Shown here: piece after piece, positions 15,821 to 23,996 of the stretch | Position numbering within the stretch: the stretch's first letter is position 1 | Layout: each line of letters starts with the position of its first letter | Origin: Chlamydiota bacterium | Lineage (GTDB): Bacteria; Chlamydiota; Chlamydiia; Chlamydiales; RGXB01 | Reading direction: 5' to 3' | NCBI GenBank assembly: GCA_016866495.1 | Contig: VGMG01000005.1 | Coordinates: 1 to 40,685, forward strand | DNA: 40,685 bases | Position numbers and translations under genes: made by a program | The notes under the pieces: generated by a model | Told to the model about the DNA's origin: nothing | Database searches by the model: none | Seen by the model: only the letters and a program-made list of their open reading frames with translations

Positions 15821-15844
15821 GTGTGGGGTTCTAATACCCCATAC
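15821..15844. terminator. Hairpin between convergent genes
   Basis: GTGTGGGGT (15821-15829) pairs with ACCCCATAC (15836-15844), nine pairs with one G-T, loop of six. It lies between the stop of copy 3 and the end of the convergent glycosyltransferase, whose stop codon is inside the loop. No T tract follows on either strand, so this is a weak bidirectional terminator at best. Confidence 0.4.
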
Positions 15845-17147
15845 TTAAATCGGGCGCATTTTGAAAAGGGACGACCACATCTTTACTTTGGGCAAAATAG
15901 TGTCTAAAGGCCTGTTCAAAAAATTGGGGGGAGACAAATCTGGCGCCCTTTTTTTGGTTTAAATAGAGAGCATTTCCGTACTCCCAAAGAACCATGCCAT
16001 GGTGGCGCAAACCTAGGATAGATCGTGGAGTTTCTTGGTGAATCCAGACATCTCCAAGGCTCGACTGGATAAGTTCCATTGTAGTAATGCCGCTCGAGCG
16101 GGTGATTGTCGCGTTAGATCGATTGAATAACTTGGAGACAACTGTGTCATCTTGTCGAGATATCGGGTAAAAACGGAGCCTTTTAGGGGCTAAAGGATGA
16201 CTCATTATCTGGGAAACCAAATCATCAACAAGCCTTTTTTCTATCCATTTACCCGTTTGTGAAAGTATAAAAACATGTACAATTGGCCCCTCTTTACTTT
16301 TGACAAGCCTAAAAAAACCATCAATGTAGTCATGCAAAGCCCCTTTGCTTGGATGAGAGCCTAACATAATTGTGAAAACTAGATCCAAAGGGTGGATAAA
16401 GACTTTAGCTCGCCCCTCCTCGAATAGGGGGGGATTCATGTGAATTTGGGATGCCTTTATGAGACGAAGTTTTGCGACTTCATTTTCGATACTTAAAGGA
16501 ATTTCTAATGGGGCTTTAGGATCAATAGGGGGGGTGAAAAAAGCTTTTCTCAAAGGGGGGTAAACGATATGAATTTGGCTCAAGGACAAGCCGGTTTTTC
16601 TTTTCCAGAAAATTTCTGCCATCTCCCCATAAAGAAGGGGAGCTTGAGCATAAATCTCAATACTTGTTCTTTCAAATCGATTTAAAGACTTGATCTCGGT
16701 AAAAAAATGGGCCGTATAATCGGTCGGCAAATCGGTAAGAACTTTTTCTACGATGAGATTTTTTTTCTTAAGCCAATTGTAAAGTCTTACTGCATTTATT
16801 ATCGCTTTCGTCCCAAGAACCTGATTGTCTATCACCCTTTCAAAATTATAGTTCATTAATAAACGAAAACAGTGAAAGAAAATGGAAGGGGTAAGAAATA
16901 TGGAAAACAACGGATGTATAAAAGATTGGATTTCTTGCATGAAAATCCAACCTTTGATTTGGGATGTATTCCAGATCGAGATAAAAATTTTGCCAAATAG
17001 GGCGCCTAGCCAATCCTGAGAGACATCCTGTTCCATTACGGTTTTTGGTTTTTCACCCATCTCGAGGGCCTCTTTAATTGCCTTAGCGGCGATAAGATGA
17101 CCACTTCCCCCTGATGAAGTGATCAAAAGAATTTGGGGATCTCTCAT
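15831..17147 (-). CDS. GT28-like glycosyltransferase (MGDG synthase / UgtP-like)
   Basis: The N-terminus LLITSSGGSGHLIAAKAIKE is the glycine-rich loop of MGDG synthase/diacylglycerol glucosyltransferase and MurG-like GT-B enzymes. The middle holds hydrophobic segments (about residues 60-95) that may bind membrane. The C-terminal part has TIMLGSHPSKGALHDYIDGF, SRQDDTVVSKLF and SNATITRSSGITTMELIQ, which fit the nucleotide-sugar half of the family (the TRSSG segment corresponds to the T-[KR]-[ASP]-G-G region). Length is 438. No cleavable signal is seen; it is likely a peripheral membrane enzyme adding a sugar to a lipid. Lipid and sugar are unknown. It lies downstream of rho with a 33-base gap and no clear promoter. 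Confidence 0.65.
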   Translation of the reverse strand: MRDPQILLITSSGGSGHLIAAKAIKEALEMGEKPKTVMEQDVSQDWLGALFGKIFISIWNTSQIKGWIFMQEIQSFIHPLFSIFLTPSIFFHCFRLLMNYNFERVIDNQVLGTKAIINAVRLYNWLKKKNLIVEKVLTDLPTDYTAHFFTEIKSLNRFERTSIEIYAQAPLLYGEMAEIFWKRKTGLSLSQIHIVYPPLRKAFFTPPIDPKAPLEIPLSIENEVAKLRLIKASQIHMNPPLFEEGRAKVFIHPLDLVFTIMLGSHPSKGALHDYIDGFFRLVKSKEGPIVHVFILSQTGKWIEKRLVDDLVSQIMSHPLAPKRLRFYPISRQDDTVVSKLFNRSNATITRSSGITTMELIQSSLGDVWIHQETPRSILGLRHHGMVLWEYGNALYLNQKKGARFVSPQFFEQAFRHYFAQSKDVVVPFQNAPDLSMGY

Positions 17148-17180
17148 TCTTTTTTATTTAGCAAAATGGATAATTTAATC

Positions 17181-18572
17181 TCAATCTTTCAATGACAATA
17201 AGAATTCAAAATTATTATTTGTCTTTTTTAATCTAGCCATAAATAAATTCATAGCATCCATATTTGTAAGGTCAGCTACCGCTAGGCGGAACTTACAGAT
17301 GCGGGTGTATTCATCAGGATGGTATAGATCCTGCTCTTTACGAGTTCCGCTCTTTACAACGTTAATAGCTGGGAATAGACGTCGATCGGCAAGGTGTCTG
17401 TCGAGAACAAGTTCCATGTTACCCGTACCTTTGAACTCTTCAAAAACCACCTCATCCATTCTTGACCCGGTGTCAATAAGGGCAGTAGCTATGATCGTCA
17501 AAGAACCACCATGCTCGATATTTCTTGCGGCACCAAAAAATCTTTTAGGTTTATGGAGTGCATTCGCGTCAACACCACCACTTAGGATTTTACCTGAGTG
17601 GGGTTGTGTAGCGTTATAAGCTCTTGCTAGACGAGTCAAAGAATCTAAAAGAATCACAACGTCATGACCATATTCGACTAGGCGCTTGGCACGTTCAATC
17701 ACCATTTCAGCGACCTGGGTGTGGCGCTCAGGGGGTTCATCGAATGTTGAGGAGATCACCTCGCCACGTACGTTTCTTTGCATGTCGGTCACCTCTTCTG
17801 GGCGCTCGTCGATGAGAAGAACCATTAAGATAGCTTCAGGATTGTTGGCTGTGATCGCATTCGCAATATTTTGCAAAAGGACTGTTTTTCCCGATTTTGG
17901 AGGCGCAACAATCAGTCCTCTTTGGCCTTTACCGATGGGGGCCACAAGATCTACGATTCTCGTGGACATTTGGTCAGAGGTTGTCTCTAGCAGAAAACGC
18001 TCTTGGGGGTGTAGGGGTGTGAGCAGGTCAAAAGAGATTCTATCTTTAAGGTGGTCGGGAGACCGTTCGTTGACACGATCAACTTTTTGTAGGGCAAAAA
18101 ACTTCTCTTTTTCTTTGGGCGCTCGAATTGTGCCCTGAATATGATCCCCTTTTTTAAGATCAAATCTTCGAATTTGGGCTGGTGATACGTAGATATCCTC
18201 TGCAGAGGAGACGTAGTTGTAGTTCGGGGAGCGCAAGAATCCAAAACCGTCCGGTAGAACCTCTAATACCCCTTCTGCTACGAGAAGATCGTGTGTATGT
18301 TCCGATTTCCATTTTACGATTTCAAAGACGATTTGAGATTTTGTAAGGTTGGAAAGATTTCTTAGGTTGAGATTACGAGCGTACTGAGCTAAGGCTTCAC
18401 TTCCCATGCGCTGCAGATCGGCAATTTTGATGACAGCCGGTGGTTCAAGGGGAGCTGCTTTTTCAGGAGCTGTGTGAGAAGTATCAGGATGCAGGTCAGA
18501 CTCGACCATCTCTGGGGGAGGAAGAATTGTTTTATCCTTTTTTTCCTTTAGTCCGGTATGTTCATCATTCAT
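17181..18572 (-). CDS. rho: Transcription termination factor Rho
   Basis: Hexameric RNA helicase for factor-dependent termination. An acidic/proline-rich extension of about 45 residues precedes the Rho N domain ([20 protein letters not shown]), the RNA-binding cold-shock fold with GFGFLRS (109-115) and [12 protein letters not shown], and the ATPase with Walker [10 protein letters not shown] (about 223-231), [11 protein letters not shown], Walker [17 protein letters not shown], and the [22 protein letters not shown]-loop region. Length is 463, longer than the roughly 420 of E. coli Rho because of the N-terminal extension. Its ATG overlaps the coaE stop by 4 bases. This places rho in a polA-coaE-rho operon, a neighbourhood also known from C. 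trachomatis. Confidence 0.97.
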   Translation of the reverse strand: MNDEHTGLKEKKDKTILPPPEMVESDLHPDTSHTAPEKAAPLEPPAVIKIADLQRMGSEALAQYARNLNLRNLSNLTKSQIVFEIVKWKSEHTHDLLVAEGVLEVLPDGFGFLRSPNYNYVSSAEDIYVSPAQIRRFDLKKGDHIQGTIRAPKEKEKFFALQKVDRVNERSPDHLKDRISFDLLTPLHPQERFLLETTSDQMSTRIVDLVAPIGKGQRGLIVAPPKSGKTVLLQNIANAITANNPEAILMVLLIDERPEEVTDMQRNVRGEVISSTFDEPPERHTQVAEMVIERAKRLVEYGHDVVILLDSLTRLARAYNATQPHSGKILSGGVDANALHKPKRFFGAARNIEHGGSLTIIATALIDTGSRMDEVVFEEFKGTGNMELVLDRHLADRRLFPAINVVKSGTRKEQDLYHPDEYTRICKFRLAVADLTNMDAMNLFMARLKKTNNNFEFLLSLKD

Positions 18573-19180
18573 GTTGTTACTTTGTTTAGAAATTGCTGTT
18601 TAAGTTGATTGATTGATTCATTATTTTCCAAAATGATATCCGCATGGGCTACGAGTGTATCTATAGGGAGCTGATGCTCGGATCGGATGGAGAATTCCTC
18701 GTCCGAGTACCCTTTCTCTTTGGCTCTTTTTAACCGAATTTCCCTGGTAGCATTAACTAGGATTTTTGTTGAGAAAAATTGTTGCCACTCTCCACGATTT
18801 TTTGGATAGGTAGAGGCCTCAACGACAAACGCTTTTGCCTCTAGATCTTTATTTTTACTGTATAACCTTTTTACCTCTTGCAAAATCTTAGGGTGAAGGA
18901 TCTCCTCCAGCGCTATAAGATTTTTTTTCGAGGCAAAAGCTAAGGCGGCAAGTCTTTTTCTAGAAATCTTCCCTTTCTCTAAAATAGAAGAGCCGAAATA
19001 TTCTGTCAAAATGGGTGTTACCTCTGGATCGTGTTCAAGGATTTGATGGGTAATATGATCGCAATCGACGGTAAAAGCTCCCCATTCTTTAAATAACTTC
19101 AAAACAGAGCTTTTGCCCGAGCCTATGGGGCCATATACGAGTATACGTTTAATTTTAACATTCCCCCCAGTTTTTAGCAA
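18569..19180 (-). CDS. coaE: Dephospho-CoA kinase
   Basis: Last step of coenzyme A synthesis: ATP-dependent phosphorylation of dephospho-CoA. P-loop [19 protein letters not shown], then the family's D-CD-H ([13 protein letters not shown]), [25 protein letters not shown] and the R[13 protein letters not shown] lid. Length 203 is normal. The longest reading begins at TTG 19180 with no good Shine-Dalgarno and overlaps the end of polA by 26 bases. No in-frame ATG or GTG precedes the P-loop, so the start is either this TTG or a rarer codon after the GGGGGG run. Its stop overlaps rho by 4 bases. Confidence 0.93.
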   Translation of the reverse strand: MLKTGGNVKIKRILVYGPIGSGKSSVLKLFKEWGAFTVDCDHITHQILEHDPEVTPILTEYFGSSILEKGKISRKRLAALAFASKKNLIALEEILHPKILQEVKRLYSKNKDLEAKAFVVEASTYPKNRGEWQQFFSTKILVNATREIRLKRAKEKGYSDEEFSIRSEHQLPIDTLVAHADIILENNESINQLKQQFLNKVTT

Positions 19181-21665
19181 CTGATGCGTTTACCTCGAGC
19201 GGAACTTTTAGGGGATGAATGTGTTGCATCAACTTGACAATCTTTTTTTCGTACTCCTCTAAAGCGTCATCCTCACATTCAAAGATTAATTCGTCGTGTA
19301 TTTGCAAAAGCATCACTATTTTTTTTGGGTCAAGGATCTTATCAATCTGAATCATAGCCATTTTAATGAGGTCAGCTTGAGTTCCCTGAATTTTAGAATT
19401 TACAGCAAAACGCTCCGCTTGAGCTCGGATGGGGGCGTTCCGGTTTAGAATTTCGGGAATAGGTCTTTTACGTCCAAACAGAGTTGTGGAATGACCATCT
19501 TTTCTTGCCTCCTCCTTAAGGGATTCAAGAAATTCTTCGACCCGTGGATACCTTTCAAAATAGGTTTTTATAAATTGGGAGGCCTCTCTCATGGGAATTT
19601 TTAATTGTCTGCCTAGGCCGTGGGGACCCAAGCCATAAATAATTCCAAAATTCACGGCTTTAGCTCTGAAGCGCATCTCATCAGTGACCTTTTCCATAGG
19701 GACTCCAAAGACAATAGATGCGGTATAACGATGGATATCTAGGCGTTCTTTGAAAGCTTTAACTAAATTGGGATCTTCTGACATATGTGCCAAAAGTCTG
19801 AGCTCAACTTGGGAGTAATCGCACGATAAGAAGCTTTTAGAGGGGGGCATCGCTTTAAAGGCATGGCGTATCTGGGTTCCAAGTTCAGTACGAACGGGGA
19901 TATTTTGCAGGTTGGGATTTGTAGAGGCAAGTCTGCCTGTTTGGGTGGTTGTTTGACTGAATGTAGTATGTAGTCGATGCGTTTTAGGATCCGCCAACTC
20001 AATCAAATTTGTCGTATAGGTGGAGCGAATTTTTTCAAGCCCACGATATTCGATGATTAGCTCAATAATAGGGTGCTCGTTTCTTAGCTCCTCGAGCACC
20101 TCAATCCCTGTGGAAAAACCGGTTTTCCCTTTTGCTTTTGTGGGGAGTTTAAGCTCCTCGAACAGCGCCTGAGCGAGTTGTTTTGGAGAATTTAGATTAA
20201 TGGAGTGTCCCAGGATTTTTTCCACGTGGTCTTTTAAAGAGTTACATTGATGTGCAAGCTTTTCAGAGAGTTTCTGCAATTCTTTGACGTCAATATAAAT
20301 CCCTTTCTTCTCCATTTTGAAAAGGATTCTTAAAAGGGGCTCTTCGATTCCGTGAAGGACTTCAGATAAGCCACCCTCCTGGATTTTCAGTTCCAAAAGT
20401 TCTTTTAGGGAAAAGAATGTTTGTACAAACCAGCCAGCCTCTTCATCGCTGATAATCTCATCGGCGTGTTGCTGCAAGATATCAGAAAATTTCAAAGAGG
20501 AATCGGGATTAAGCAGATACGCTGCAACCATTATATCGAAAAAAGGTTTATCTAAAAGAGGACCGTTTTCTTCCATTTGATGGAGTAGCGCTTTAAAATC
20601 ATAGGTCAAAAAACAGCTGCTCTTTTTCAAAAGATCCTGAAATTTTTTCTCGTTTAAATCCTCTTTCAAAATAAAATGGATATCTTCTCCCTCATACTGG
20701 ATGTAGAGGCCCTGTTTGTTTTGATGCTCTAGAAAATAGATTGCTAAAGGGGACTCTTTTGCAATTGGCCAATTGTGATCTATGTCTGAAGCGATTTCTA
20801 TAATTTTACTCTTCTCTTTGGTTTTTTGTTTTGAGACATTAGAGCCTTCTAATTTTCTCTCTAGATTTTCTAAAAGGCTTTTAAAATTATAACGACGGTA
20901 AAGTTTTATCAGATGAAGAGAATCTTGAGGCTTTATAAGGCAACTATCTAAACTTTTGGGTAAATGAACAGCTGTATCGATGGTTGCAAGTTTTTGAGAA
21001 AGAGATGCAATCTGTTTATTTTCCTCACTTAGAGGCATGTTTTCAATCGTGCTATACTGTCGGATCAGATGGGATCCTTTTTTAGGTCCAATGCCGGCCA
21101 CACCGGGGATATTGTCAGAGGAATCACCAATGAGTCCCAAGTATGTTGTAAATTCCTCTGGATAGACCTGGTAGGTAGTGAAAACCTCCTCTTTTGTAAT
21201 GAGCAGATTGTCTTTATGTGCGTGTATACAATGAACATGAGAGCTTATCAGCTGGCATAAGTCTTTATCGGAACTGAAAATAAATATCTCGTATCCAAGC
21301 TTTTCATATTTTTTTGTTAAAGTACCTATGGTGTCATCAGCTTCCACATTATCAACAGCTACACGTTGAATTCCTAATGCGTCACAAAATTCTTTAGAGG
21401 CTTCGATCTGGTCGGGAAGATCATCGGGCGCTTTGTGGCGTTTGCCTTTGTACTCGGGATAAATAGCTTGTCGTGAGGCCTTATTTGAGGGGGCATCGTA
21501 AACAACAGCCATGTGCTCTGGTGAAAAATCGTCTAGTATTTTAAGCAGAGCCCTTACAAAACCAAAAAGTGCATTTGTGGCAAAACCATCGGGCGCTCGC
21601 ATATTACGAATGGCGAAATAGGATCTAAAAAGGAAAGAAGAGGCGTCGATAATATAGAATTTCAT
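19155..21665 (-). CDS. polA: DNA polymerase I
   Basis: Repair and Okazaki-fragment polymerase. The N-terminal 5'-3' exonuclease is complete (YIIDASSFLFRSYFAIR, VVYDAPSNKASRQ, VEADDTIGTL, FSSDKDLCQLI, GDSSDNIPGVAGIGPKKG). The middle 3'-5' exonuclease-like domain (about residues 290-470) keeps later acidic positions (LTYDFKALL, FFDIMVAAYLLNP) but lacks the Exo I DxE, reading AIYFLEHQ where FDTET is expected, so proofreading is probably lost. The polymerase domain is intact: motif A LSCDYSQVELRLLAHMSED, motif B RFRAKAVNFGIIYGLGPHG, motif C LLQIHDELIFE. Length is 836. It is separated from upstream sppA by a hairpin terminator and overlaps coaE downstream. Confidence 0.97.
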   Translation of the reverse strand: MKFYIIDASSFLFRSYFAIRNMRAPDGFATNALFGFVRALLKILDDFSPEHMAVVYDAPSNKASRQAIYPEYKGKRHKAPDDLPDQIEASKEFCDALGIQRVAVDNVEADDTIGTLTKKYEKLGYEIFIFSSDKDLCQLISSHVHCIHAHKDNLLITKEEVFTTYQVYPEEFTTYLGLIGDSSDNIPGVAGIGPKKGSHLIRQYSTIENMPLSEENKQIASLSQKLATIDTAVHLPKSLDSCLIKPQDSLHLIKLYRRYNFKSLLENLERKLEGSNVSKQKTKEKSKIIEIASDIDHNWPIAKESPLAIYFLEHQNKQGLYIQYEGEDIHFILKEDLNEKKFQDLLKKSSCFLTYDFKALLHQMEENGPLLDKPFFDIMVAAYLLNPDSSLKFSDILQQHADEIISDEEAGWFVQTFFSLKELLELKIQEGGLSEVLHGIEEPLLRILFKMEKKGIYIDVKELQKLSEKLAHQCNSLKDHVEKILGHSINLNSPKQLAQALFEELKLPTKAKGKTGFSTGIEVLEELRNEHPIIELIIEYRGLEKIRSTYTTNLIELADPKTHRLHTTFSQTTTQTGRLASTNPNLQNIPVRTELGTQIRHAFKAMPPSKSFLSCDYSQVELRLLAHMSEDPNLVKAFKERLDIHRYTASIVFGVPMEKVTDEMRFRAKAVNFGIIYGLGPHGLGRQLKIPMREASQFIKTYFERYPRVEEFLESLKEEARKDGHSTTLFGRKRPIPEILNRNAPIRAQAERFAVNSKIQGTQADLIKMAMIQIDKILDPKKIVMLLQIHDELIFECEDDALEEYEKKIVKLMQHIHPLKVPLEVNASVAKNWGEC

Positions 21666-21683
21666 GAAATAGAGCCCTAAGAA

Positions 21684-21712
21684 TTCAAAAGGGGCCAGTA
21701 AAGCCCCTTTAT
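21684..21712 (-). terminator. Intrinsic terminator after sppA
   Basis: On the minus strand AAAGGGGC (21710-21703) pairs perfectly with GCCCCTTT (21695-21688) around a 7-base loop and is followed by a short T run ending in TTTTG. It lies between the sppA stop (21726) and polA start (21665), so it should end the sppA transcript and give polA its own start. Confidence 0.6.
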
Positions 21713-21725
21713 GTTAATGGATTAA

Positions 21726-22772
21726 TTAAGGATACATCGCCAAGATTTTATCGTTTTTGATCTCAGGAGTCTCGCACCCAAAAAGCTTGTGCTCATGTAC
21801 TATTTTACCTGAGCGAAGAACCGACTGGATGCCGTTTAGTTGGAAGGGGGGAATATAAAGGGCCATGACAACTCGGTAATTATTATCTTGAATTCCAGTC
21901 GCTTTAACAAGCGAATCTATAGAGGTATAAAGTGTTGCATCTGGTTCGTTTGTAAATCCATACTGCACAGCGTCTTTGGACATGTAGATGTTAGCACCAA
22001 TCTCTTTAAGCTTGGCTCTATATTGATCCTTTGTCATGCCACCAGGAGTCCTGCCATCCACAACGGCATCCACAAATTGATTATACAACCCGTCAATAAT
22101 AGGCTTGAAAAATTCCTGATCATCTGGAGTCCATGGGGTGAAAGGATCTAGATGGATTTTGTTTTTAGTTCCAAGATTTAAAGCCTCAACACCGTTGTTT
22201 TTTAAAAAGGTATTGACGTTGAAATATGGTCCCATTCGCACTCCTACAGATCCTATAATAGAAGGGGGTGTGGAAAAAACTTTATCACAGGAAGCTGAAA
22301 TAAATACTCCGCCCGAGGCGCAAATTCCATCGACAAAACCGTAAACAGGAATCTTGAGTCTCTCTTTAAGCTCCTTGAATGTCATGTACATGTTATACGA
22401 ATCAATTGCACTACCGCCGGGCGTATTTAAATAGATTAAAACCCCTTTGAGCTGTCCCGGCAAAAATTGCTGGTCAATTTGCAATATGAGACTGTCTAAA
22501 ATTTCACTATTACAAGTAGCAGAGCCTATGGTCCCGTCAATATTTATTCTTAGGATTGTTGGATCCCCTATTTTATTGCTTAAAGAGCCATCAGCGCGTG
22601 GTTGATTCTGAAAAACATGTCGGGGTGGTGGCGCGTCTTTTGGAGAAAAAATGGAGATGGAGAGGAGGGTAAAAAAAACCCCAAATCCTAAAAGAGCTCC
22701 GAAAATTCCGAGAAACGCGGATGAGAAGGCGCGTAATGCGGAAGAAAAGATCGATTCACGGATAAAATTCAT
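21726..22772 (-). CDS. sppA: Signal peptide peptidase SppA/SohB-type serine protease
   Basis: Membrane-anchored protease of the S49 family. A single N-terminal membrane helix (AFLGIFGALLGFGVFFTLL) is followed by the Clp-like fold: YLNTPGGSAIDSYNMYMTF, FVDGICASGGVFISASCDK with the probable catalytic Ser in SGG, then IIGSVGVRMGP. A Lys in the KNKIHLDPFTPW stretch is the likely partner base. I chose the second ATG (22772): a perfect AGGAG lies 7 bases upstream, whereas the first ATG (22787) is itself part of that ATGAGGAG sequence. The coding region gives 348 residues, consistent with the short single-repeat SppA. It probably degrades leftover signal peptides. The terminator downstream separates it from polA. 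Confidence 0.87.
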   Translation of the reverse strand: MNFIRESIFSSALRAFSSAFLGIFGALLGFGVFFTLLSISIFSPKDAPPPRHVFQNQPRADGSLSNKIGDPTILRINIDGTIGSATCNSEILDSLILQIDQQFLPGQLKGVLIYLNTPGGSAIDSYNMYMTFKELKERLKIPVYGFVDGICASGGVFISASCDKVFSTPPSIIGSVGVRMGPYFNVNTFLKNNGVEALNLGTKNKIHLDPFTPWTPDDQEFFKPIIDGLYNQFVDAVVDGRTPGGMTKDQYRAKLKEIGANIYMSKDAVQYGFTNEPDATLYTSIDSLVKATGIQDNNYRVVMALYIPPFQLNGIQSVLRSGKIVHEHKLFGCETPEIKNDKILAMYP

Positions 22773-22835
22773 GGATGTACTCCTCATAAAGTAGATAGTT
22801 CTAATTTTCCAGTATATCTCCCGCAGGACAGGAGC

Positions 22836-22881
22836 AGGAAAAAAGATTTTTCCTAATTTAACTAAAAAAACACTTTTTTAG
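22836..22881 (-). repeat. Two AT-rich hairpins between pgsA and sppA
   Basis: AGGAAAAA/TTTTTCCT (22836-22854, 3-base loop) and CTAAAAAA/TTTTTTAG (within 22862-22881, 3- to 4-base loop) are perfect inverted repeats in a row, the second covering the pgsA stop codon. Stems contain the T runs themselves, so terminator function is possible but weaker than for a GC-rich hairpin. Confidence 0.4.
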
Positions 22882-23393
22882 GAATGAAAAACGGGGTTTT
22901 TAGATCGAAGGGGTAAAAGTTGACGAATCAGAACCCAGTATTTTAGTGAAAGGTAGGGAAATAAAAGGGAAAGGTACTGGAAATATTCGATTCCTGAAAT
23001 AGTTGCAGTCAGGATGATAAATTGTAAAAAAGTGATCAATTTTCCGTAAAAGTTTGATCCTACCTCTGTAGATTTGAGGTATTTTTTGTAATAAATTAAA
23101 AAAGAGACAAGGACGGCATCTCTTAAGAAAAAAAGTGCGAAAAAAAACGGGTGAAAATCTTTTTCCAAAAGAAGAGCTGTAGAGGCGAAAAGAATAAAGA
23201 GTTTGTCTGTTAAAGGGTCCATAATAGCCCCGACACGGGATTCAAGCCCAAAGCGTCTGGCAATCCATCCATCAAAAAAATCGGATAGGGCCGCTAGAAA
23301 TATGGCAGCTAGCCGGATTTCAAGGCTCGTCGTCAGGAACGCTAGAGCTAAAGGAATCCTTGTTAGCGATATGATCGTTGGTAGATATTGCAT
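22878..23393 (-). CDS. pgsA: CDP-alcohol phosphatidyltransferase, PgsA-like
   Basis: Integral membrane enzyme that joins CDP-diacylglycerol and an alcohol phosphate, most likely glycerol-3-phosphate for phosphatidylglycerol. The signature D-x2-D-G-x2-A-R-x8-G-x3-D-x3-D is exact in DFFDGWIARRFG...GAIMDPLTDK (about residues 38-65). The N-terminus LPTIISLTRIPLA is typical of PgsA. Several further hydrophobic helices follow. Length 171 is slightly short. The start cannot move downstream without losing the conserved N-terminus, so the 74-base overlap with the upstream DedA gene appears real. A different CDP-alcohol substrate is possible but less likely. Confidence 0.88.
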   Translation of the reverse strand: MQYLPTIISLTRIPLALAFLTTSLEIRLAAIFLAALSDFFDGWIARRFGLESRVGAIMDPLTDKLFILFASTALLLEKDFHPFFFALFFLRDAVLVSFLIYYKKYLKSTEVGSNFYGKLITFLQFIILTATISGIEYFQYLSLLFPYLSLKYWVLIRQLLPLRSKNPVFHS

Positions 23394-23991
23394 AACGTTT
23401 GCGTTTGAGCCGTATAAATAAATATATTATACCCGCAAGGGCTATAACAGGGAGCAAATAAATCCACTTCTCTTTTATTTGCTCGGTGTTTGCCCCGAAG
23501 TGGTAAAAAAGGGTAAAAACACAGGTTGTCCACACAAATGAGGCCACAAGATCTGTCAGGACAAACCTGATGTAATGGAATTTAAAGATTCCAGCACCGA
23601 TAAACATTGCCAGACGAAATCCAAACGGGATAAATCGCCCTACAATAAATGTCATCGCACCATATTTGTGAAAAAAACCTTGCACTTGGTCTAAACGCTG
23701 CTGCGGTAAAAGCTTGGCAATTCTTTTGTGCTGTAAAAGTGGGCGCCCCACTAATCTGCCGATCCAATAATCGACTTGTCCGCAAAAAAACGTCCCTAAA
23801 TAACAGGCTAAAAGAAATGGAGTAAAAGATTCGAAGTAGACTGCGATCATTGCCCCCGAAAAGAGCAACAAATCTAAGCTCATTACGAAAGTAATACTGG
23901 AGATGGCGATACAAAGAAATACAAAAACGGGAGCAAACTCGGGGTAGCTGTGGACGAGGTCATGCAAGGTTTCTGTAAACGCCTCCACCAT
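23320..23991 (-). CDS. DedA-family membrane protein
   Basis: VTT/DedA-type integral membrane protein, a family linked to undecaprenyl-phosphate and phospholipid flipping. The conserved elements are present: a re-entrant segment with YLGTFFCGQVDYWIGRLVG, the GAMTFIVGRFIPFGFRLAMF motif with the essential Arg-Phe-x-Pro pattern, then AGIFKFHYIRFVLTDLVAS. About 5 hydrophobic segments and a basic C-terminus (RLKRKRYAIS). 223 residues is normal. ATG at 23991 is 5 bases after the NTT stop, so the order of transcription is ntt-dedA-pgsA. The last 25 codons overlap pgsA in a different frame. Confidence 0.87.
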   Translation of the reverse strand: MVEAFTETLHDLVHSYPEFAPVFVFLCIAISSITFVMSLDLLLFSGAMIAVYFESFTPFLLACYLGTFFCGQVDYWIGRLVGRPLLQHKRIAKLLPQQRLDQVQGFFHKYGAMTFIVGRFIPFGFRLAMFIGAGIFKFHYIRFVLTDLVASFVWTTCVFTLFYHFGANTEQIKEKWIYLLPVIALAGIIYLFIRLKRKRYAISTNDHIANKDSFSSSVPDDEP

Positions 23992-23996
23992 TTTGT

